48,890 bases of DNA from Methylococcaceae bacterium (GTDB lineage Bacteria; Pseudomonadota; Gammaproteobacteria; Methylococcales; Methylococcaceae): contig CADDYU010000012.1 of NCBI GenBank assembly GCA_902810705.1, positions 1 through 48,890 on the forward strand, given 5' to 3'. Positions 11,001 to 20,353 of the stretch are shown in pieces. The number at the start of each line of letters is the position of its first letter. Position 1 is the first letter of the stretch. Both the position numbers and the translations under genes were made by a program. The notes beneath the pieces were generated by a model, which was not told the DNA's origin, did not search any database, and saw only the letters and a program-made list of their open reading frames with translations.

Positions 11001-12212
11001 TACGGTGCCGTACTGTCGGTGCGCGAAGGTGAACGGGTCCGAGCCGGTCAGGTTGTGGTGAATTGGGATCCGCACACCCATCCGGTGATTACCGAAGTCA
11101 AGGGTTATGCCCGATTGGTGGATTTCATTGAAGGCTTAACCGTTCGCGAGCAGTCGGATGAAGTCACGGGATTGAGTTCTATGGTCGTCATTGATCCGAA
11201 GCAGCGGGGTGGTGGCGGCAAGGACTTGCGACCCATGGTGAAACTGGTCGACGAGCAGGGTAACGACATTCGAATTCCTTCAACGGAGATAGCCGCTCAG
11301 TACTTCCTGCCCGCTGGAGCCATCATCGGTATTCGTGATAGCGATCAAGTGGAAGTAGGCGATGTCCTGGCCAGGATTCCTCAAGAATCCAGTAAAACGC
11401 GCGATATTACGGGCGGTTTACCAAGGGTTGCGGATCTATTTGAAGCGAGAAAAACCAAGGATCCGGCGATTCTCGCGGAAGCCACCGGCACTATTAGCTT
11501 CGGGAAGGAAACTAAAGGCAAGCGACGAGTGATTGTGACCGATACTCATGGCCAACAGCATGAGGTATTGATTCCGAAGTGGCGTCATATCACGGTGTTC
11601 GAAGGCGAGCATGTGGAGCAGGGCGAAACCATCGCCGAGGGTGATTTGACGCCTCATGACATTTTGCGCTTGCGTGGCGTGGCTGAATTGGCCTCGTATC
11701 TAGTCAAAGAAATCCAGGACGTCTATCGTCTCCAGGGCGTAAAAATTAATGACAAACACATTGAAGTTATAATTCGGCAGATGTTGCGCAAGGTGGAAAT
11801 CACCGATCCCGGCGATACTGGATTCCTAAAAGGCGGGCAGGCGGATAAGGCGCGTGTCTTGGAAGAGAACGATCGAGTTGAAGCCGAAGGTAAAATTCCT
11901 GCCTGCTATGAGCCGGTATTGCTAGGCATCACCAAAGCATCCTTGTCGACGGAATCGTTCATCTCGGCAGCCTCGTTCCAGGAAACCACGCGGGTCCTTA
12001 CCGAGGCGGCTATTCGCGGCTTAGGCGATCGCTTGCTGGGATTGAAGGAAAACGTCATTGTCGGGCGCTTGATCCCGGCAGGAACGGGCCTTGCCTATCA
12101 TCTGGAACGCAAGCGGCGGGCCAAACTCGGGGAGCCCGCAGAAGCGGAGGCACCGGCCACCATTGATGCCGGCGATGTCGAGGAGGCTTTGAAGCAGGCG
12201 TTGAGCATGTAA
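8007..12212 (+). CDS. rpoC: DNA-directed RNA polymerase subunit beta-prime
   Basis: The beta-prime subunit carries the catalytic Mg-binding loop NADFDGDQM at about residues 458-466. The N-terminal zinc ribbon ([20 protein letters not shown]) and the second zinc site ([15 protein letters not shown]) are intact. I place the start at GTG 8007, with AGGAGA six bases upstream, giving the conserved [10 protein letters not shown]-terminus and 1401 residues. An in-frame extension to 7965 has no ribosome site and is not conserved. It forms core polymerase with RpoB, alpha and omega. Confidence 0.98.
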   Translation: MKDLINFLKRQNQAEEFDSIRISLASPDMIRSWSYGEVKKPETINYRTFKPERDGLFCAKIFGPVSDYECLCGKYKRLKHRGVICEKCGVEVTLSKVRRERMGHIELASPVAHIWFLKSLPSRIALLLDMTLREIERVLYFESYVVIDPGMTPLSRAQLLTEEEYQQAVQQHGDEFDAKMGAEAIHEMLKTMDLQAEVARLREEIEGTSSETKIKKHTKRLKAIESLIWSNNRPEWMILTVLPVLPPELRPLVPLDGGRFATSDLNDLYRRVINRNNRLKRLLDLNAPDIIVRNEKRMLQEAVDALLDNGRRGRAITGSNKRSLKSLADMIKGKQGRFRQNLLGKRVDYSGRSVIVVGPTLKLHQCGLPKKMALELFKPFIFSKLQFRGLATTIKAAKKMVEKESAEVWDILDEVIREHPVLLNRAPTLHRLGIQAFEPTLIEGKAIQLHPLVCTAFNADFDGDQMAVHVPLSLEAQLEARTLMMATNNILSPANGEPIINPTQDVVLGLYYMSRERLGAKGTGMIFSDVGEVQRALQNKAVDLQAKVIVRIQETTVGENGEKVTAIRRVETIVGRAVIWTIVPEGIPFEMINQDMTKKTISRLINHTYRTLGIKATVIFADQLMYMGFSYATRAGMSFGVGDMAIPARKEAIIHAAEQEVKEIQNQYASGLVTDGERYNKVVDIWSHANDQVAKVMMEGLGTEQVELPDGQKAQQKSFNSIFMMADSGARGSAAQIRQLAGMRGLMAKPDGSIIETPITANFREGLDVLQYFISTHGARKGLADTALKTANSGYLTRRLVDVAQDLVITEDDCGTNDGLLMAPLIEGGDVVEALAERVLGRVLAEDIHDPTTDEVILTAGSMLDEQAVTLLETLGVDNIRVRSVITCRTRYGVCASCYGRDLGRGHKVNSGEAIGVIAAQSIGEPGTQLTMRTFHIGGAASRSAAISNVEVKSAGTIKLTNLKTVVNKDGNLVAVSRSGEVSVIDEHGRERERYKIPYGAVLSVREGERVRAGQVVVNWDPHTHPVITEVKGYARLVDFIEGLTVREQSDEVTGLSSMVVIDPKQRGGGGKDLRPMVKLVDEQGNDIRIPSTEIAAQYFLPAGAIIGIRDSDQVEVGDVLARIPQESSKTRDITGGLPRVADLFEARKTKDPAILAEATGTISFGKETKGKRRVIVTDTHGQQHEVLIPKWRHITVFEGEHVEQGETIAEGDLTPHDILRLRGVAELASYLVKEIQDVYRLQGVKINDKHIEVIIRQMLRKVEITDPGDTGFLKGGQADKARVLEENDRVEAEGKIPACYEPVLLGITKASLSTESFISAASFQETTRVLTEAAIRGLGDRLLGLKENVIVGRLIPAGTGLAYHLERKRRAKLGEPAEAEAPATIDAGDVEEALKQALSM

Positions 12213-12224
12213 ATCGGCGAATCG

Positions 12225-12253
12225 CCCGATGGAGTCTTGGAGCCTCCATCGGG
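12225..12253 (+). other. Stable hairpin after rpoC
   Basis: CCCGATGGAG (12225-12234) and CTCCATCGGG (12244-12253) are perfect 10-bp inverted repeats with a 9-nt loop, 12 nt after the rpoC stop. There is no T tract. It probably protects the 3-prime end of the mRNA or works with the terminator at 12335. Confidence 0.55.
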
Positions 12254-12334
12254 TGCCCATGCGCTAAGAGCGGCGATCAAGGCTGGCTGAATAGACCTTC
12301 CAACAACCTTGATCTCCGCCCACCAAGACTGATG

Positions 12335-12357
12335 CCCGGTAAAAAACCGGGTTTTTT
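12335..12357 (+). terminator. Intrinsic terminator of the rpoBC operon
   Basis: The stem CCCGGT/ACCGGG (12335-12340/12346-12351) with an A5 loop is followed by six T, a textbook Rho-independent terminator. It ends the ribosomal/RNA polymerase block and isolates the next gene. Confidence 0.9.
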
Positions 12358-12440
12358 GCTGTCCACCAGCTTGAGTGAACTCCTCTCCAAGCCGATTCTG
12401 TCCGCATAATTAAGTCATTTGAGTTCTGGAGCTACGCCTA

Positions 12441-13055
12441 ATGAAAAATAAGATTTTATGGAGCCTCTTAGTCATAAGTTTGTCCTGGGTCGCGATTGTG
12501 CCGACGGCGAGGGCGGGCGGGGATGCCGAAGCAGGAAAGAGAAAGTTTTATACCTGCATAGGGTGTCACGGGGTGCCCGGTTACACTAATGCCTACCCGA
12601 CTTACCACGTACCCCGCTTAGGTGGACAACACGCTGCCTACGTGGTGGCGGCCCTCAAAGCCTACCAAGCCGATCAGCGCAAGCATGTCACAATGCATGG
12701 CAACTCCGTTAGTCTGACCGAGCAGGATATGGAGGATATCGCGGCCTTCGTGTCGAAATTTCGAGGTATTAACGTCAATTTGCCGGTGACCGGCAACGCC
12801 GTGGCGGGCAAGCAAAAGGCGGCGGCTTGTGCAAGTTGCCATGGCGAAGATGGCAATGGAGAGGATGCGAATTTTCCGCGGTTGGCGGGGCAATATGAAA
12901 GCTACATCATCAAAGCCTTACAGGATTACAAATCCGGGGCCCGGAATAATCCTATCATGGCCGGTTTCGCCAGTGGCTTGTCCGAGGAGGATATCAAGGA
13001 TATTGCCGCCTATTATGCCAGCCAGAAAAAAGGCTTGACTTTGGCCGAAGACTGA
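12441..13055 (+). CDS. Diheme c-type cytochrome, cytochrome c4-like
   Basis: This is a 204-residue secreted electron carrier with two haem c sites: C39-I-G-C42-H43 and C130-A-S-C133-H134. A signal peptide occupies about residues 1-25, ending PTARA. Two similar halves, each with PRLGGQ or PRLAGQ and a later Met (Met85; Met in NPIMAGF), follow the duplicated cytochrome c4 plan with His/Met ligation. It would shuttle electrons in the periplasm, commonly to a terminal oxidase. It is a monocistronic gene between a terminator and an unrelated cluster. The partner enzyme is not in view. Confidence 0.9.
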   Translation: MKNKILWSLLVISLSWVAIVPTARAGGDAEAGKRKFYTCIGCHGVPGYTNAYPTYHVPRLGGQHAAYVVAALKAYQADQRKHVTMHGNSVSLTEQDMEDIAAFVSKFRGINVNLPVTGNAVAGKQKAAACASCHGEDGNGEDANFPRLAGQYESYIIKALQDYKSGARNNPIMAGFASGLSEEDIKDIAAYYASQKKGLTLAED

Positions 13056-13280
13056 ACCAGCTCGCCTTTAAATCTCTTTAACTTTAGCATTCTCGCTAAC
13101 GGACGACCGCCAGCATTTGCATGATAAGGCCGCCATGATTCTGGAATCATTTCCGGAATGATGGCGATCCTTGTCCAAGGTGCTTTCGAACTCCCTCAAA
13201 GGAATCTTCAACTTCCCGGTGCGGATGAGGCGGCGGGACTCGCCCTCCGCACACTAAAATATTTCGTGGAGGCTAGGATC

Positions 13281-13853
13281 TTGATCCGTTCGATTGTTCC
13301 GTTCCAAGTCGGAATTCTCCTTTTCTGGGCCGCAATGCCGTTTGCCGCGGCGGCTGCGGATAATGATCCGCACCATCGCATGCGCGAAAAACTAGTCATG
13401 GGTTGGTTGGAATCGGTCTATTTAAAGCCTTGGAACCTCCGAGTTACGGCGAAACTGGATACCGGCGCCAAGACTTCCTCGGTGCATGCCGACCATATCG
13501 ATCATTTCACCAAGGAAGGCCGGGAATGGGTTCGATTTACTTTGATCGGGAGCGAGGATAAGAAACCGCTTGCCGTCGAGCGTCCGATAATTCGTACGGC
13601 CTATGTCAAGGAGAGAATGGCGCGCTCGTCGAAGCGCGATGTCGTAAAGCTGAGTCTGTGCAAGAACGGCCGAGATTACGAGACGGAATTTACCCTGGTC
13701 GACCGCAGCAACTTCAACTATCCGCTATTGTTGGGGAGAAGCTTCCTTCAGGACGTTGCCCTCGTCGATGCCGCGGAGACCTTCCTATACAAGGCGGAAA
13801 GTGACCCTTGTAGGCTCCAGTCGTCCCCGTCAGGGCCGGGAGGTCGTAAGTAG
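13281..13853 (+). CDS. Retropepsin-like (RimB-type, Zn_protease family) protein, secreted
   Basis: The product carries the aspartic-protease-like motif KLDTGAKTSSVHA (DTGA at residues 60-63) and a C-terminal LLGRSFLQD flap-type segment. This is the fold long labelled ATP-dependent zinc protease (PF05618) though it resembles retropepsins. I chose TTG 13281 because GGAGG lies 8 nt upstream and the protein then opens with a clear signal peptide (MIRSIVPFQVGILLFWAAMP, then Ala-rich). An in-frame start at 13158 would bury that signal. At about 190 residues it probably acts in the periplasm. It is the first of three genes with the transglutaminase-like and ATP-grasp proteins, and may trim or process the ligase product. 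Confidence 0.85.
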   Translation: MIRSIVPFQVGILLFWAAMPFAAAAADNDPHHRMREKLVMGWLESVYLKPWNLRVTAKLDTGAKTSSVHADHIDHFTKEGREWVRFTLIGSEDKKPLAVERPIIRTAYVKERMARSSKRDVVKLSLCKNGRDYETEFTLVDRSNFNYPLLLGRSFLQDVALVDAAETFLYKAESDPCRLQSSPSGPGGRK

Positions 13854-13873
13854 CGATTCCCGCCGCGGCAAGT

Positions 13874-15424
13874 TTGCGTCGGACGGATAATCCATTGCGA
13901 AATTTACACGTCAAAACTCTCGCGCTGCTGCTGATTGTCGCCGGGATATCCCTTTGTTGGTACAAGGTCACTCGCCTCGGCTTGCCGCTACTGCCTACGG
14001 AAAAGGCCGAGGTATGGACGGTGGAAGCCCGGATCGAATTCAAGGCCAGACGGGATGCACCGGTCAAGCTGCAGTTTTCCATTCCGCGCCAGCCCAGTGG
14101 CTATACCGTAGTGGACGAGAACTTTGTTTCAAGTAATTACGGCCTGACCACGGAGGACGATGGCCTGAATCGGTTTGCACAGTGGGCGGTCCGCCGGGCC
14201 AAAGGCTATCAGGTGCTTTATTACCGCATTCATCTGGCGCAGGACCCCATGGCGCCAGTTCAGCCAGCGACCATCGTCGTGCCGGAGGTCCATCCGCCCA
14301 GATTTCCGGAACTGCTCCATTCCGCTGCGGCCGGGTTGATGGAAGAAGTGCGTAGCAAATCGGCCGATTCAGCAACGTTCGCGCGGGAATTGTTATTGCG
14401 CTTGAATGCGCCGATGCCTAATTCGAACGCCAGCCTGCTTAAGCAGGACATCCAGTCGCCGGAAGAGTGGACCAAACGGATCGTAGATCTTTTGGCCGGC
14501 GCGAATATTGCCGCCAGGATGATTCAGATTTTGCTGCTCAAGGATGGCATCAGCCATGGTTCGTTGACGCCTTGGCTCGAGGTCTATGATGGCACCCAAT
14601 GGCTGGCGTTCAATCCACAGACCGGAGAGGCAGGACTTCCCAAGGACGCCGTGGTCTGGCACATCGGTGATGCGCCGATACTTGATCTTTCAGGCGGAAA
14701 AAATCCCAAAATCGAATATTCCATTACCGAGCGGACTCAAGATAGAACCCTAGTCGCTGAGCAGCGGGCGCGCCAAATGGGATCGCGTCTTATGGAATAC
14801 TCCCTCTTCAGCCTCCCGGTTGCAACGCAGAACGTTTACCGAGTCTTGCTCATGGTGCCTATAGGAGCGTTTTTAATCGTATTTTTGCGCAATGTTATCG
14901 GCATCAAAACCTTCGGCACTTTTATGCCGATCCTGATCGCCCTGGCGTTCCGAGAAACAGAGTTGCTGTGGGGCTTAGTACTCTTTTGTTTGCTGGTGGC
15001 ACTGGGCCTTTTGATCCGTTTTTATCTGGAATATCTCAAGTTGCTTCTTGTCCCGCGACTGGCGGCGGTGCTCATCATCGTGATTATCCTAATGGCACTG
15101 GTCAGCTTGGTGAGTCACAAGTTGGGATTCGACCGGGGTCTTTCGGTTGCTTTGTTCCCGATGGTGATTCTGGCCATGACCATTGAACGCATGTCGCTGG
15201 TCTGGGAGGAACTGGGATCCAGCGAAGCGCTGAAGCAAGGATTCGGAAGTCTCTTGGTGGCCGCACTCGGCTATCTCAGCATGAGCAGTCGGTGCTTGGA
15301 GCACTTGGTGTTCGTGTTTCCGGAATTGTTGCTCGTCATATTGGCCATGACCTTGCTACTTGGAAGGTATACCGGCTATAGGCTAACCGAGCTATGGCGA
15401 TTCCGCGCCGCATTTAGAAGCTAA
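13874..15424 (+). CDS. Inactive transglutaminase fused to seven transmembrane helices
   Basis: A 516-residue membrane protein with one N-terminal helix (about residues 15-35). A periplasmic transglutaminase-fold domain follows to about 310, then a C-terminal bundle of about seven helices (about 325-505). The domain order matches the paired families Transglut_i_TM and 7TM_transglut, in which the catalytic Cys-His-Asp triad is lost. It is thought to be a sensor or scaffold for peptide-like ligands rather than an enzyme. The start is uncertain: TTG 13874 or TTG 13895, neither with a strong ribosome site. It lies 20 nt after the protease gene and 5 nt before the ATP-grasp gene, so the three are one operon. 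Confidence 0.85.
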   Translation: MRRTDNPLRNLHVKTLALLLIVAGISLCWYKVTRLGLPLLPTEKAEVWTVEARIEFKARRDAPVKLQFSIPRQPSGYTVVDENFVSSNYGLTTEDDGLNRFAQWAVRRAKGYQVLYYRIHLAQDPMAPVQPATIVVPEVHPPRFPELLHSAAAGLMEEVRSKSADSATFARELLLRLNAPMPNSNASLLKQDIQSPEEWTKRIVDLLAGANIAARMIQILLLKDGISHGSLTPWLEVYDGTQWLAFNPQTGEAGLPKDAVVWHIGDAPILDLSGGKNPKIEYSITERTQDRTLVAEQRARQMGSRLMEYSLFSLPVATQNVYRVLLMVPIGAFLIVFLRNVIGIKTFGTFMPILIALAFRETELLWGLVLFCLLVALGLLIRFYLEYLKLLLVPRLAAVLIIVIILMALVSLVSHKLGFDRGLSVALFPMVILAMTIERMSLVWEELGSSEALKQGFGSLLVAALGYLSMSSRCLEHLVFVFPELLLVILAMTLLLGRYTGYRLTELWRFRAAFRS

Positions 15425-15429
15425 TCCAA

Positions 15430-16392
15430 ATGTTTTGGAATGGCTTTCAGCTCCCGTGGAGGCGCTTGCGCGAGCTCGGCATCATGGGATTGAACGAGCG
15501 GAACGCGGATTTCATTCTGCCTTATAATCCCCGCCGAAATTATCCTTTGGTCGATGACAAGCGCCGTACCAAGGCCTTGGCCATGGAGGCGGGAATTAGG
15601 GTGCCGATGCTGTATGGCGTAGTCGAGATCGTTCACGAAATCGAGCAACTGCACACCGTGCTCGAGCCCTATGAGGATTTTGTGGTAAAGCCGGCTCATG
15701 GCATCGGGGGAGAGGGAATATTGATTATTACCGGTCGCCATAACGGTCGCTATCGCAAGATCGGCGGGACCATGGCGGACGACGATGAGCTGGGGCATCA
15801 TGTATCGAATGTTCTCAATGGCATGTATAGCTTGGGCGGATTGCCGGATTCCGCCCTCATCGAGTATCGGGTGAAATTCGATCCGATTTTCGAGCACATC
15901 AGCTACCAAGGCGTTCCGGATATACGCACCCTGGTATTCAAGGGCATTCCAGTGCTAGCCATGATCCGCCTGCCGACGCGGATCTCCGATGGCAAGGCCA
16001 ATTTGCATCAGGGAGCGATCGGGGTCGGGATTGACATGGCTACGGGATGGACGTTTTGCGGCGTCTGGCATGAGGACCCCATTGAGCAGCACCCGGATAC
16101 CGGCGGTACGCTGTCGGGCCGGCAAATTCCCCATTGGGACGACATTCTAGCCTTGACCGCCAGGTGCCACGATCTGGTGGGGCTCGGTTTTATCGGCGTG
16201 GATATTGTCTTGGATGCGCAATACGGCCCCATGATGCTGGAGATCAATGCGCGGCCCGGACTCAGCATCCAGCTTGCCAACAAGATCGGGCTGTTGCCCC
16301 GCTTGCGGCGCATCGAGGAACTGCGAAGTATTCCAGCGTCAGTGGACGAACGGGTGAAATTGGCGAAGTCCTTGGCGCTGCGGGAGAACTGA
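15430..16392 (+). CDS. RimK-like alpha-L-glutamate ligase (ATP-grasp)
   Basis: A 320-residue cytosolic ATP-grasp enzyme. Lys87 in VVKPAHGIGGEG (85-96) is the nucleotide-binding lysine and glycine loop, and LEINARPG (270-277) carries the Mg-binding Glu-Asn pair. It matches the alpha-L-glutamate ligase-related family (TIGR02291/ATPgrasp_ST), which couples ATP hydrolysis to amide formation between a carboxylate and an amino acid. Its acceptor is unknown. Five nucleotides separate it from the inactive transglutaminase gene. This fixed trio with a DTGA protease recurs in proteobacteria and points to a peptide-tagging or small-peptide signalling role at the envelope. Confidence 0.88.
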   Translation: MFWNGFQLPWRRLRELGIMGLNERNADFILPYNPRRNYPLVDDKRRTKALAMEAGIRVPMLYGVVEIVHEIEQLHTVLEPYEDFVVKPAHGIGGEGILIITGRHNGRYRKIGGTMADDDELGHHVSNVLNGMYSLGGLPDSALIEYRVKFDPIFEHISYQGVPDIRTLVFKGIPVLAMIRLPTRISDGKANLHQGAIGVGIDMATGWTFCGVWHEDPIEQHPDTGGTLSGRQIPHWDDILALTARCHDLVGLGFIGVDIVLDAQYGPMMLEINARPGLSIQLANKIGLLPRLRRIEELRSIPASVDERVKLAKSLALREN

Positions 16393-16748
16393 CACGCAGG
16401 CTGCTGGCCGAGCAGAGTGTCGAATTGGAAAATTGTCTCATTCTTGTCATGAGTGGCTGATAGAAAACCGACCTGCTTGAGGCATAAGATTGACCATCAA
16501 CCATTGAGCGGTTCGTCAGATCAGTCCAGTTTGACATATTTCTGTAATAAAACGCTGCTTAAAATGAGCGATTCGGAATTTCGACGGGTGGCGCTTGGGG
16601 CTTTTGCGGAGTCTAGATGCACCGAAATAGGCTGCCAAAGGTTCAATACTTGCCAATCTACATGGGCTGGCCCCTAGCCCAAACACGCCGCAAGGAAGCG
16701 ATCCCCATCCCCACTCAGGGGTCCTCTGTTATCTAGGAGCCTCGTCAG
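16393..16748. other. Intergenic region upstream of pstC
   Basis: About 356 nt with no convincing gene. It holds the Pho-box promoter described separately and a leader of about 175 nt before the pstC GTG. A short open frame from ATG 16564 has no ribosome site and no recognisable product. Confidence 0.6.
16531..16565 (+). promoter_or_regulatory. Pho box and -10 element of the pst operon
   Basis: Two 7-mers, TTGACAT (16531-16537) and CTGTAAT (16542-16548), are spaced by the AT-rich 4-mer ATTT. They match the PhoB direct-repeat pattern CTGTCAT-N4-CTGTCAT at 5 and 6 of 7 positions. A TAAAAT -10 hexamer (16560-16565) starts 12 nt beyond the box, the spacing known for PhoB-activated promoters. This predicts phosphate-starvation induction of pstCAB-phoU. 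The match is visual and untested. Confidence 0.7.
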
Positions 16749-18128
16749 GTGGAGAAGTCGACTTTTGTTTTCCTGGTCCTTCTGCTAACTTCGGCCGCAT
16801 TCTATTGGGGCCGGAAGCGGGCATTCGCCATTGCCGGCGGGAGCATCCGGAAGCTCCACTCGCTGCCGAGTTATTATGGTTATTATGCGGCACTTTGGTG
16901 TGGCGTTCCGACCCTGCTGCTGCTGTTCTTATGGCTTTGCTTCGAAAATTCGATAATTACTCATCTCGTCATCTCGGGATTGCCTAACGAACTCAGCTCG
17001 GAGTCACCCGAGCGGCTGAACCTTCTGATAAACGATATTCGGAACGTTGCGCATAATTCTGCGGCCGGCGATGTCGATCCGGCAATCAGAAAGGCCGCCG
17101 ATCAATATCTTTGGCTTGAGCAAATCAGCAATTTGCTGCTGACGGGATTTGGAATCTGCATCGCGCTGGCCGGAGCGACATTCGCCCATCATCGCATTAC
17201 GAGAGAGCACCGGGCACGGAACCAAGTTGAAAAAGCGGTTACCATCTTTCTGATTGGCTGCGCCACTCTGGCGATCTTCACGACCATTGGCATTGTTCTA
17301 TCCGTACTATTCGAATCGATCCGATTCTTCCAGAAGGTGCCGGTCACCGAATTCTTATTCGGTCTACATTGGAGTCCGCAGATGGCCATAAGGCCAGATC
17401 AAGTGGGCTCTTCCGGCGCTTTTGGTACAGTACCTCTAATTACCGGGACCTTGTTGATTTCGGCGGTTGCAATGGTGGTGGCCGTGCCGATCGGATTACT
17501 GTCGGCGATTTATTTATCGGAGTATGCAGATACTAGATTTCGCTCCGTAGCCAAGCCTTTGTTGGAGATTCTCGCCGGCATTCCGACCGTCGTCTATGGC
17601 TTTTTTGCGGCCTTAATTGTGGCGCCGTTCGTGCGCGATCTGGGGTCCAGCCTTGGTTTGGAAGTGTCTTCGGAAAGCGCCTTGGCGGCTGGGTTGGTCA
17701 TGGGAATTATGATTATTCCTTTCGTATCATCGCTGTCAGATGACTTCATTAACGCCGTGCCGCAATCACTCAGGGATGGTGCTTACGCGCTAGGAGCGAC
17801 TCAGTCGGAAACCATACGGCAGGTCATCATTCCGGCCGCACTGCCGGGGATCGTAGGCGGCATATTGCTGGCGGTATCGCGTGCGATCGGCGAAACCATG
17901 ATCGTGGTGATGGCGGCCGGCTTGAGTGCCAATCTAACCGCCAACCCCTTGCAGGCGGTGACGACGGTAACCACACAAATTGTGACGCTGTTGGTCGGCG
18001 ATCAGGAATTCGACAGCCCCAAAACCTTGGCGGCATTTGCTTTGGGCTTGGTCCTGTTTTCAATGACCTTGGCCCTTAACATCATCGCCTTGCACATCGT
18101 TCGAAAATATCGAGAGCAATATGAATAG
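16749..18128 (+). CDS. pstC: Phosphate ABC transporter permease PstC
   Basis: PstC is one of two inner-membrane permeases of the high-affinity phosphate importer. The 459-residue product is the long form, with an N-terminal extension (DUF3708 type, about residues 1-200) before the permease domain. The BPD_transp domain contains the EAA-type loop near LRDGAYALGATQSETIRQV. The start is GTG with AGGAG about 9 nt upstream. It overlaps pstA by 8 nt. It is the first gene after the Pho box; the usual pstS before it is missing. Confidence 0.95.
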   Translation: MEKSTFVFLVLLLTSAAFYWGRKRAFAIAGGSIRKLHSLPSYYGYYAALWCGVPTLLLLFLWLCFENSIITHLVISGLPNELSSESPERLNLLINDIRNVAHNSAAGDVDPAIRKAADQYLWLEQISNLLLTGFGICIALAGATFAHHRITREHRARNQVEKAVTIFLIGCATLAIFTTIGIVLSVLFESIRFFQKVPVTEFLFGLHWSPQMAIRPDQVGSSGAFGTVPLITGTLLISAVAMVVAVPIGLLSAIYLSEYADTRFRSVAKPLLEILAGIPTVVYGFFAALIVAPFVRDLGSSLGLEVSSESALAAGLVMGIMIIPFVSSLSDDFINAVPQSLRDGAYALGATQSETIRQVIIPAALPGIVGGILLAVSRAIGETMIVVMAAGLSANLTANPLQAVTTVTTQIVTLLVGDQEFDSPKTLAAFALGLVLFSMTLALNIIALHIVRKYREQYE

Positions 18129-19422
18129 CCTTGATTCGGCCCTATCGCCGCCGCGTACCGTCGATGCCGTTCTCGCCAGCCTGCCCAAGCGCCGCAGGGC
18201 GGAACAACGGTTCCGAGCCTATGGCCTCACGTCCATCGTCCTGGGCCTATGTTTTTTGGCTATTTTGTTCGGCAGCATTATCACTAAAGGCTATCCGGCT
18301 TTCCGCTACACCACTATCGGGCTCGATATAAACTTCGATCCACAAATTGTCGATCCCGAGGGTACCCGCAATCCTTCCATTATGGCGGCTGCCGACTACG
18401 ACGCCTTGCTGAAGGCGAGCCTAAGCGCCCTTTTCCCCGATGTGAAGGAACGGACGCAAAAGCGGGCGCTCTATGGCTTACTGAGTTCCTCGGCTTCCGA
18501 CACGTTGCGCAGCGTGGTACTGAACAAGCCGGACATCATCGGCAAGACTGAACGGATCTGGCTTCCAGCCGACGATGCTATAGACATGCTGGCGAAAGGC
18601 CAATTCGATTCCAGTACCGTGGAAAGCGAAGGCCGTTTGAAGAGCCAATTGACTTGGATCGAAAAGCTGGAAGCGGATGGCCGGATCAAAAAAGCCTTCA
18701 ATTCAACCTTTTTTACCAAGGGTGATTCACGGGAGCCGGAGTCGGCAGGCATCTGGGGCGCCGTGGTCGGCTCTTCCTTCACCTTATTGGTGACGCTGGT
18801 TTTATCCTTGCCGATCGGCATAGCCGCCGCTATCTATCTGGAAGAATTCGCGCCCCAAAATCGCTGGACCGATTTCATCGAAGTCAATATCAACAATTTA
18901 GCGGCGGTTCCCTCGATCGTATTCGGTCTTTTGGGGCTAGCGATCTTCATCAATTTTTTCAACTTGCCACGCTCCTCGCCCTTGGTAGGCGGGCTGGTAC
19001 TGGCCTTGATGACCTTGCCTGTTATTATTATCGCCGGCCGTTCCGCCCTGAAGTCGGTGCCGCCTTCTGTCCGAGAGGCCGCTCTCGGAGTCGGCGCCTC
19101 GTCGATGCAGACAGTATTTCATCACGTTCTTCCTCTCGCCACGCCCGGCATGCTGACTGGGGCGATCATCGGTATGGCCCGGGCCCTGGGCGAGAGCGCG
19201 CCGTTGCTGATGATTGGCATGGTGGCGTTTATCGTCGACGTGCCCACCTCCATCAACCAGCCCGCCACAGTGCTTCCCGTACAGATTTTTCTGTGGGCAG
19301 ATAGCCCCGAGCGTGCTTTTGTCGAGCGCACCTCGGCCGCTATCTTAGTCTTGATGGCATTTTTGATATTAATGAACGGAACGGCTGTTTATCTGCGCCG
19401 GCGTTACGAGCGCCGATGGTAA
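18121..19422 (+). CDS. pstA: Phosphate ABC transporter permease PstA
   Basis: PstA pairs with PstC to form the phosphate channel. The 433-residue product is also a long form. It has one N-terminal helix (about residues 38-60), a large periplasmic segment to about 215 (DUF3333 type), then a five-to-six-helix permease domain with the EAA-like loop VREAALGVGASSMQTVFHHV. It starts within pstC (ATG 18121) and is followed 30 nt later by pstB. Both long-form permeases here fit gammaproteobacterial Pst systems. Confidence 0.95.
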   Translation: MNSLDSALSPPRTVDAVLASLPKRRRAEQRFRAYGLTSIVLGLCFLAILFGSIITKGYPAFRYTTIGLDINFDPQIVDPEGTRNPSIMAAADYDALLKASLSALFPDVKERTQKRALYGLLSSSASDTLRSVVLNKPDIIGKTERIWLPADDAIDMLAKGQFDSSTVESEGRLKSQLTWIEKLEADGRIKKAFNSTFFTKGDSREPESAGIWGAVVGSSFTLLVTLVLSLPIGIAAAIYLEEFAPQNRWTDFIEVNINNLAAVPSIVFGLLGLAIFINFFNLPRSSPLVGGLVLALMTLPVIIIAGRSALKSVPPSVREAALGVGASSMQTVFHHVLPLATPGMLTGAIIGMARALGESAPLLMIGMVAFIVDVPTSINQPATVLPVQIFLWADSPERAFVERTSAAILVLMAFLILMNGTAVYLRRRYERRW

Positions 19423-19452
19423 CCTGTTCCGAAATAACACCTGGATGAGGCT

Positions 19453-20343
19453 ATGACGACTTTGTTTGAATTAAAACCTTCGGTATCTCACAAAGAGACG
19501 CCTCCAATGAAAATTCGAGAAAAGACTTCCTCCGAAGTAGCCTTTAATCGCGACTACGGGAAGACGGTGGGCGAAATCACTTCGCTGAAGCCGCGCATCG
19601 AGTGTCGGAATGTCAACGTGTACTACGGCGAAAAATTGGCCATTCAAAACGTCAGTCTGGACGTGGGCTGCAACGAGGTCATCGCCCTCATTGGTCCTTC
19701 GGGATGCGGTAAATCCACCTTCATTCGCTGCCTGAACCGCATGAACGATACAATCATCGGCTGCCGAGTCACGGGCGACATCATCATGGACGGCAAGAAC
19801 ATTTATGATAATGGCGTGGATGTCGTTCCGCTGCGTGCCCAGGTGGGCATGGTCTTCCAGAAACCAAATCCATTTCCAAAAAGCATTTTCGAGAATGTGG
19901 CATACGGACCGAGAATTCACGGCCTCGTCGCCTCAAAGGCGGAATTGGAGGAGGTGGTGGAAACCTCGCTGCGGCGAGCCGGGCTTTGGGATGAAGTGAA
20001 GGATTACCTGCATCAGCCGGGTACCAGCCTCTCGGGGGGACAGCAGCAAAGGCTGTGTATCGCTCGAACCATCGCGGTAAATCCGGAAGTCATCCTGATG
20101 GACGAGCCTTGTTCCGCGCTTGATCCCATCGCAACCGCGAAAATCGAGCAACTGATCGACGAGCTTCGGGTGCATTATACGATCGCGATCGTGACCCATT
20201 CCATGCAGCAGGCCGCTCGAGTCTCGCAGCGTACCGCCTATTTCCATTTGGGGCGACTCATCGAGGTGGGTGAAACGGCACAAATTTTCACCAATCCTAG
20301 GCATCAATTGACGGAAGATTACATTACCGGCCGATTCGGATAA
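19453..20343 (+). CDS. pstB: Phosphate ABC transporter ATP-binding protein PstB
   Basis: PstB is the ATPase that drives phosphate import. The 296-residue product has Walker A GPSGCGKS (81-88), the Q-loop glutamine (about 136), the signature LSGGQQQR (193-200), Walker B VILMDE (213-218) and a switch His in VTHSMQQA. The N-terminus carries about 45 extra residues compared with the minimal protein. ATG 19453 has GGATGAGG upstream; an internal ATG at 19507 is possible but lacks a better ribosome site. Confidence 0.96.
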   Translation: MTTLFELKPSVSHKETPPMKIREKTSSEVAFNRDYGKTVGEITSLKPRIECRNVNVYYGEKLAIQNVSLDVGCNEVIALIGPSGCGKSTFIRCLNRMNDTIIGCRVTGDIIMDGKNIYDNGVDVVPLRAQVGMVFQKPNPFPKSIFENVAYGPRIHGLVASKAELEEVVETSLRRAGLWDEVKDYLHQPGTSLSGGQQQRLCIARTIAVNPEVILMDEPCSALDPIATAKIEQLIDELRVHYTIAIVTHSMQQAARVSQRTAYFHLGRLIEVGETAQIFTNPRHQLTEDYITGRFG

Positions 20344-20353
20344 GGCTCAAACC

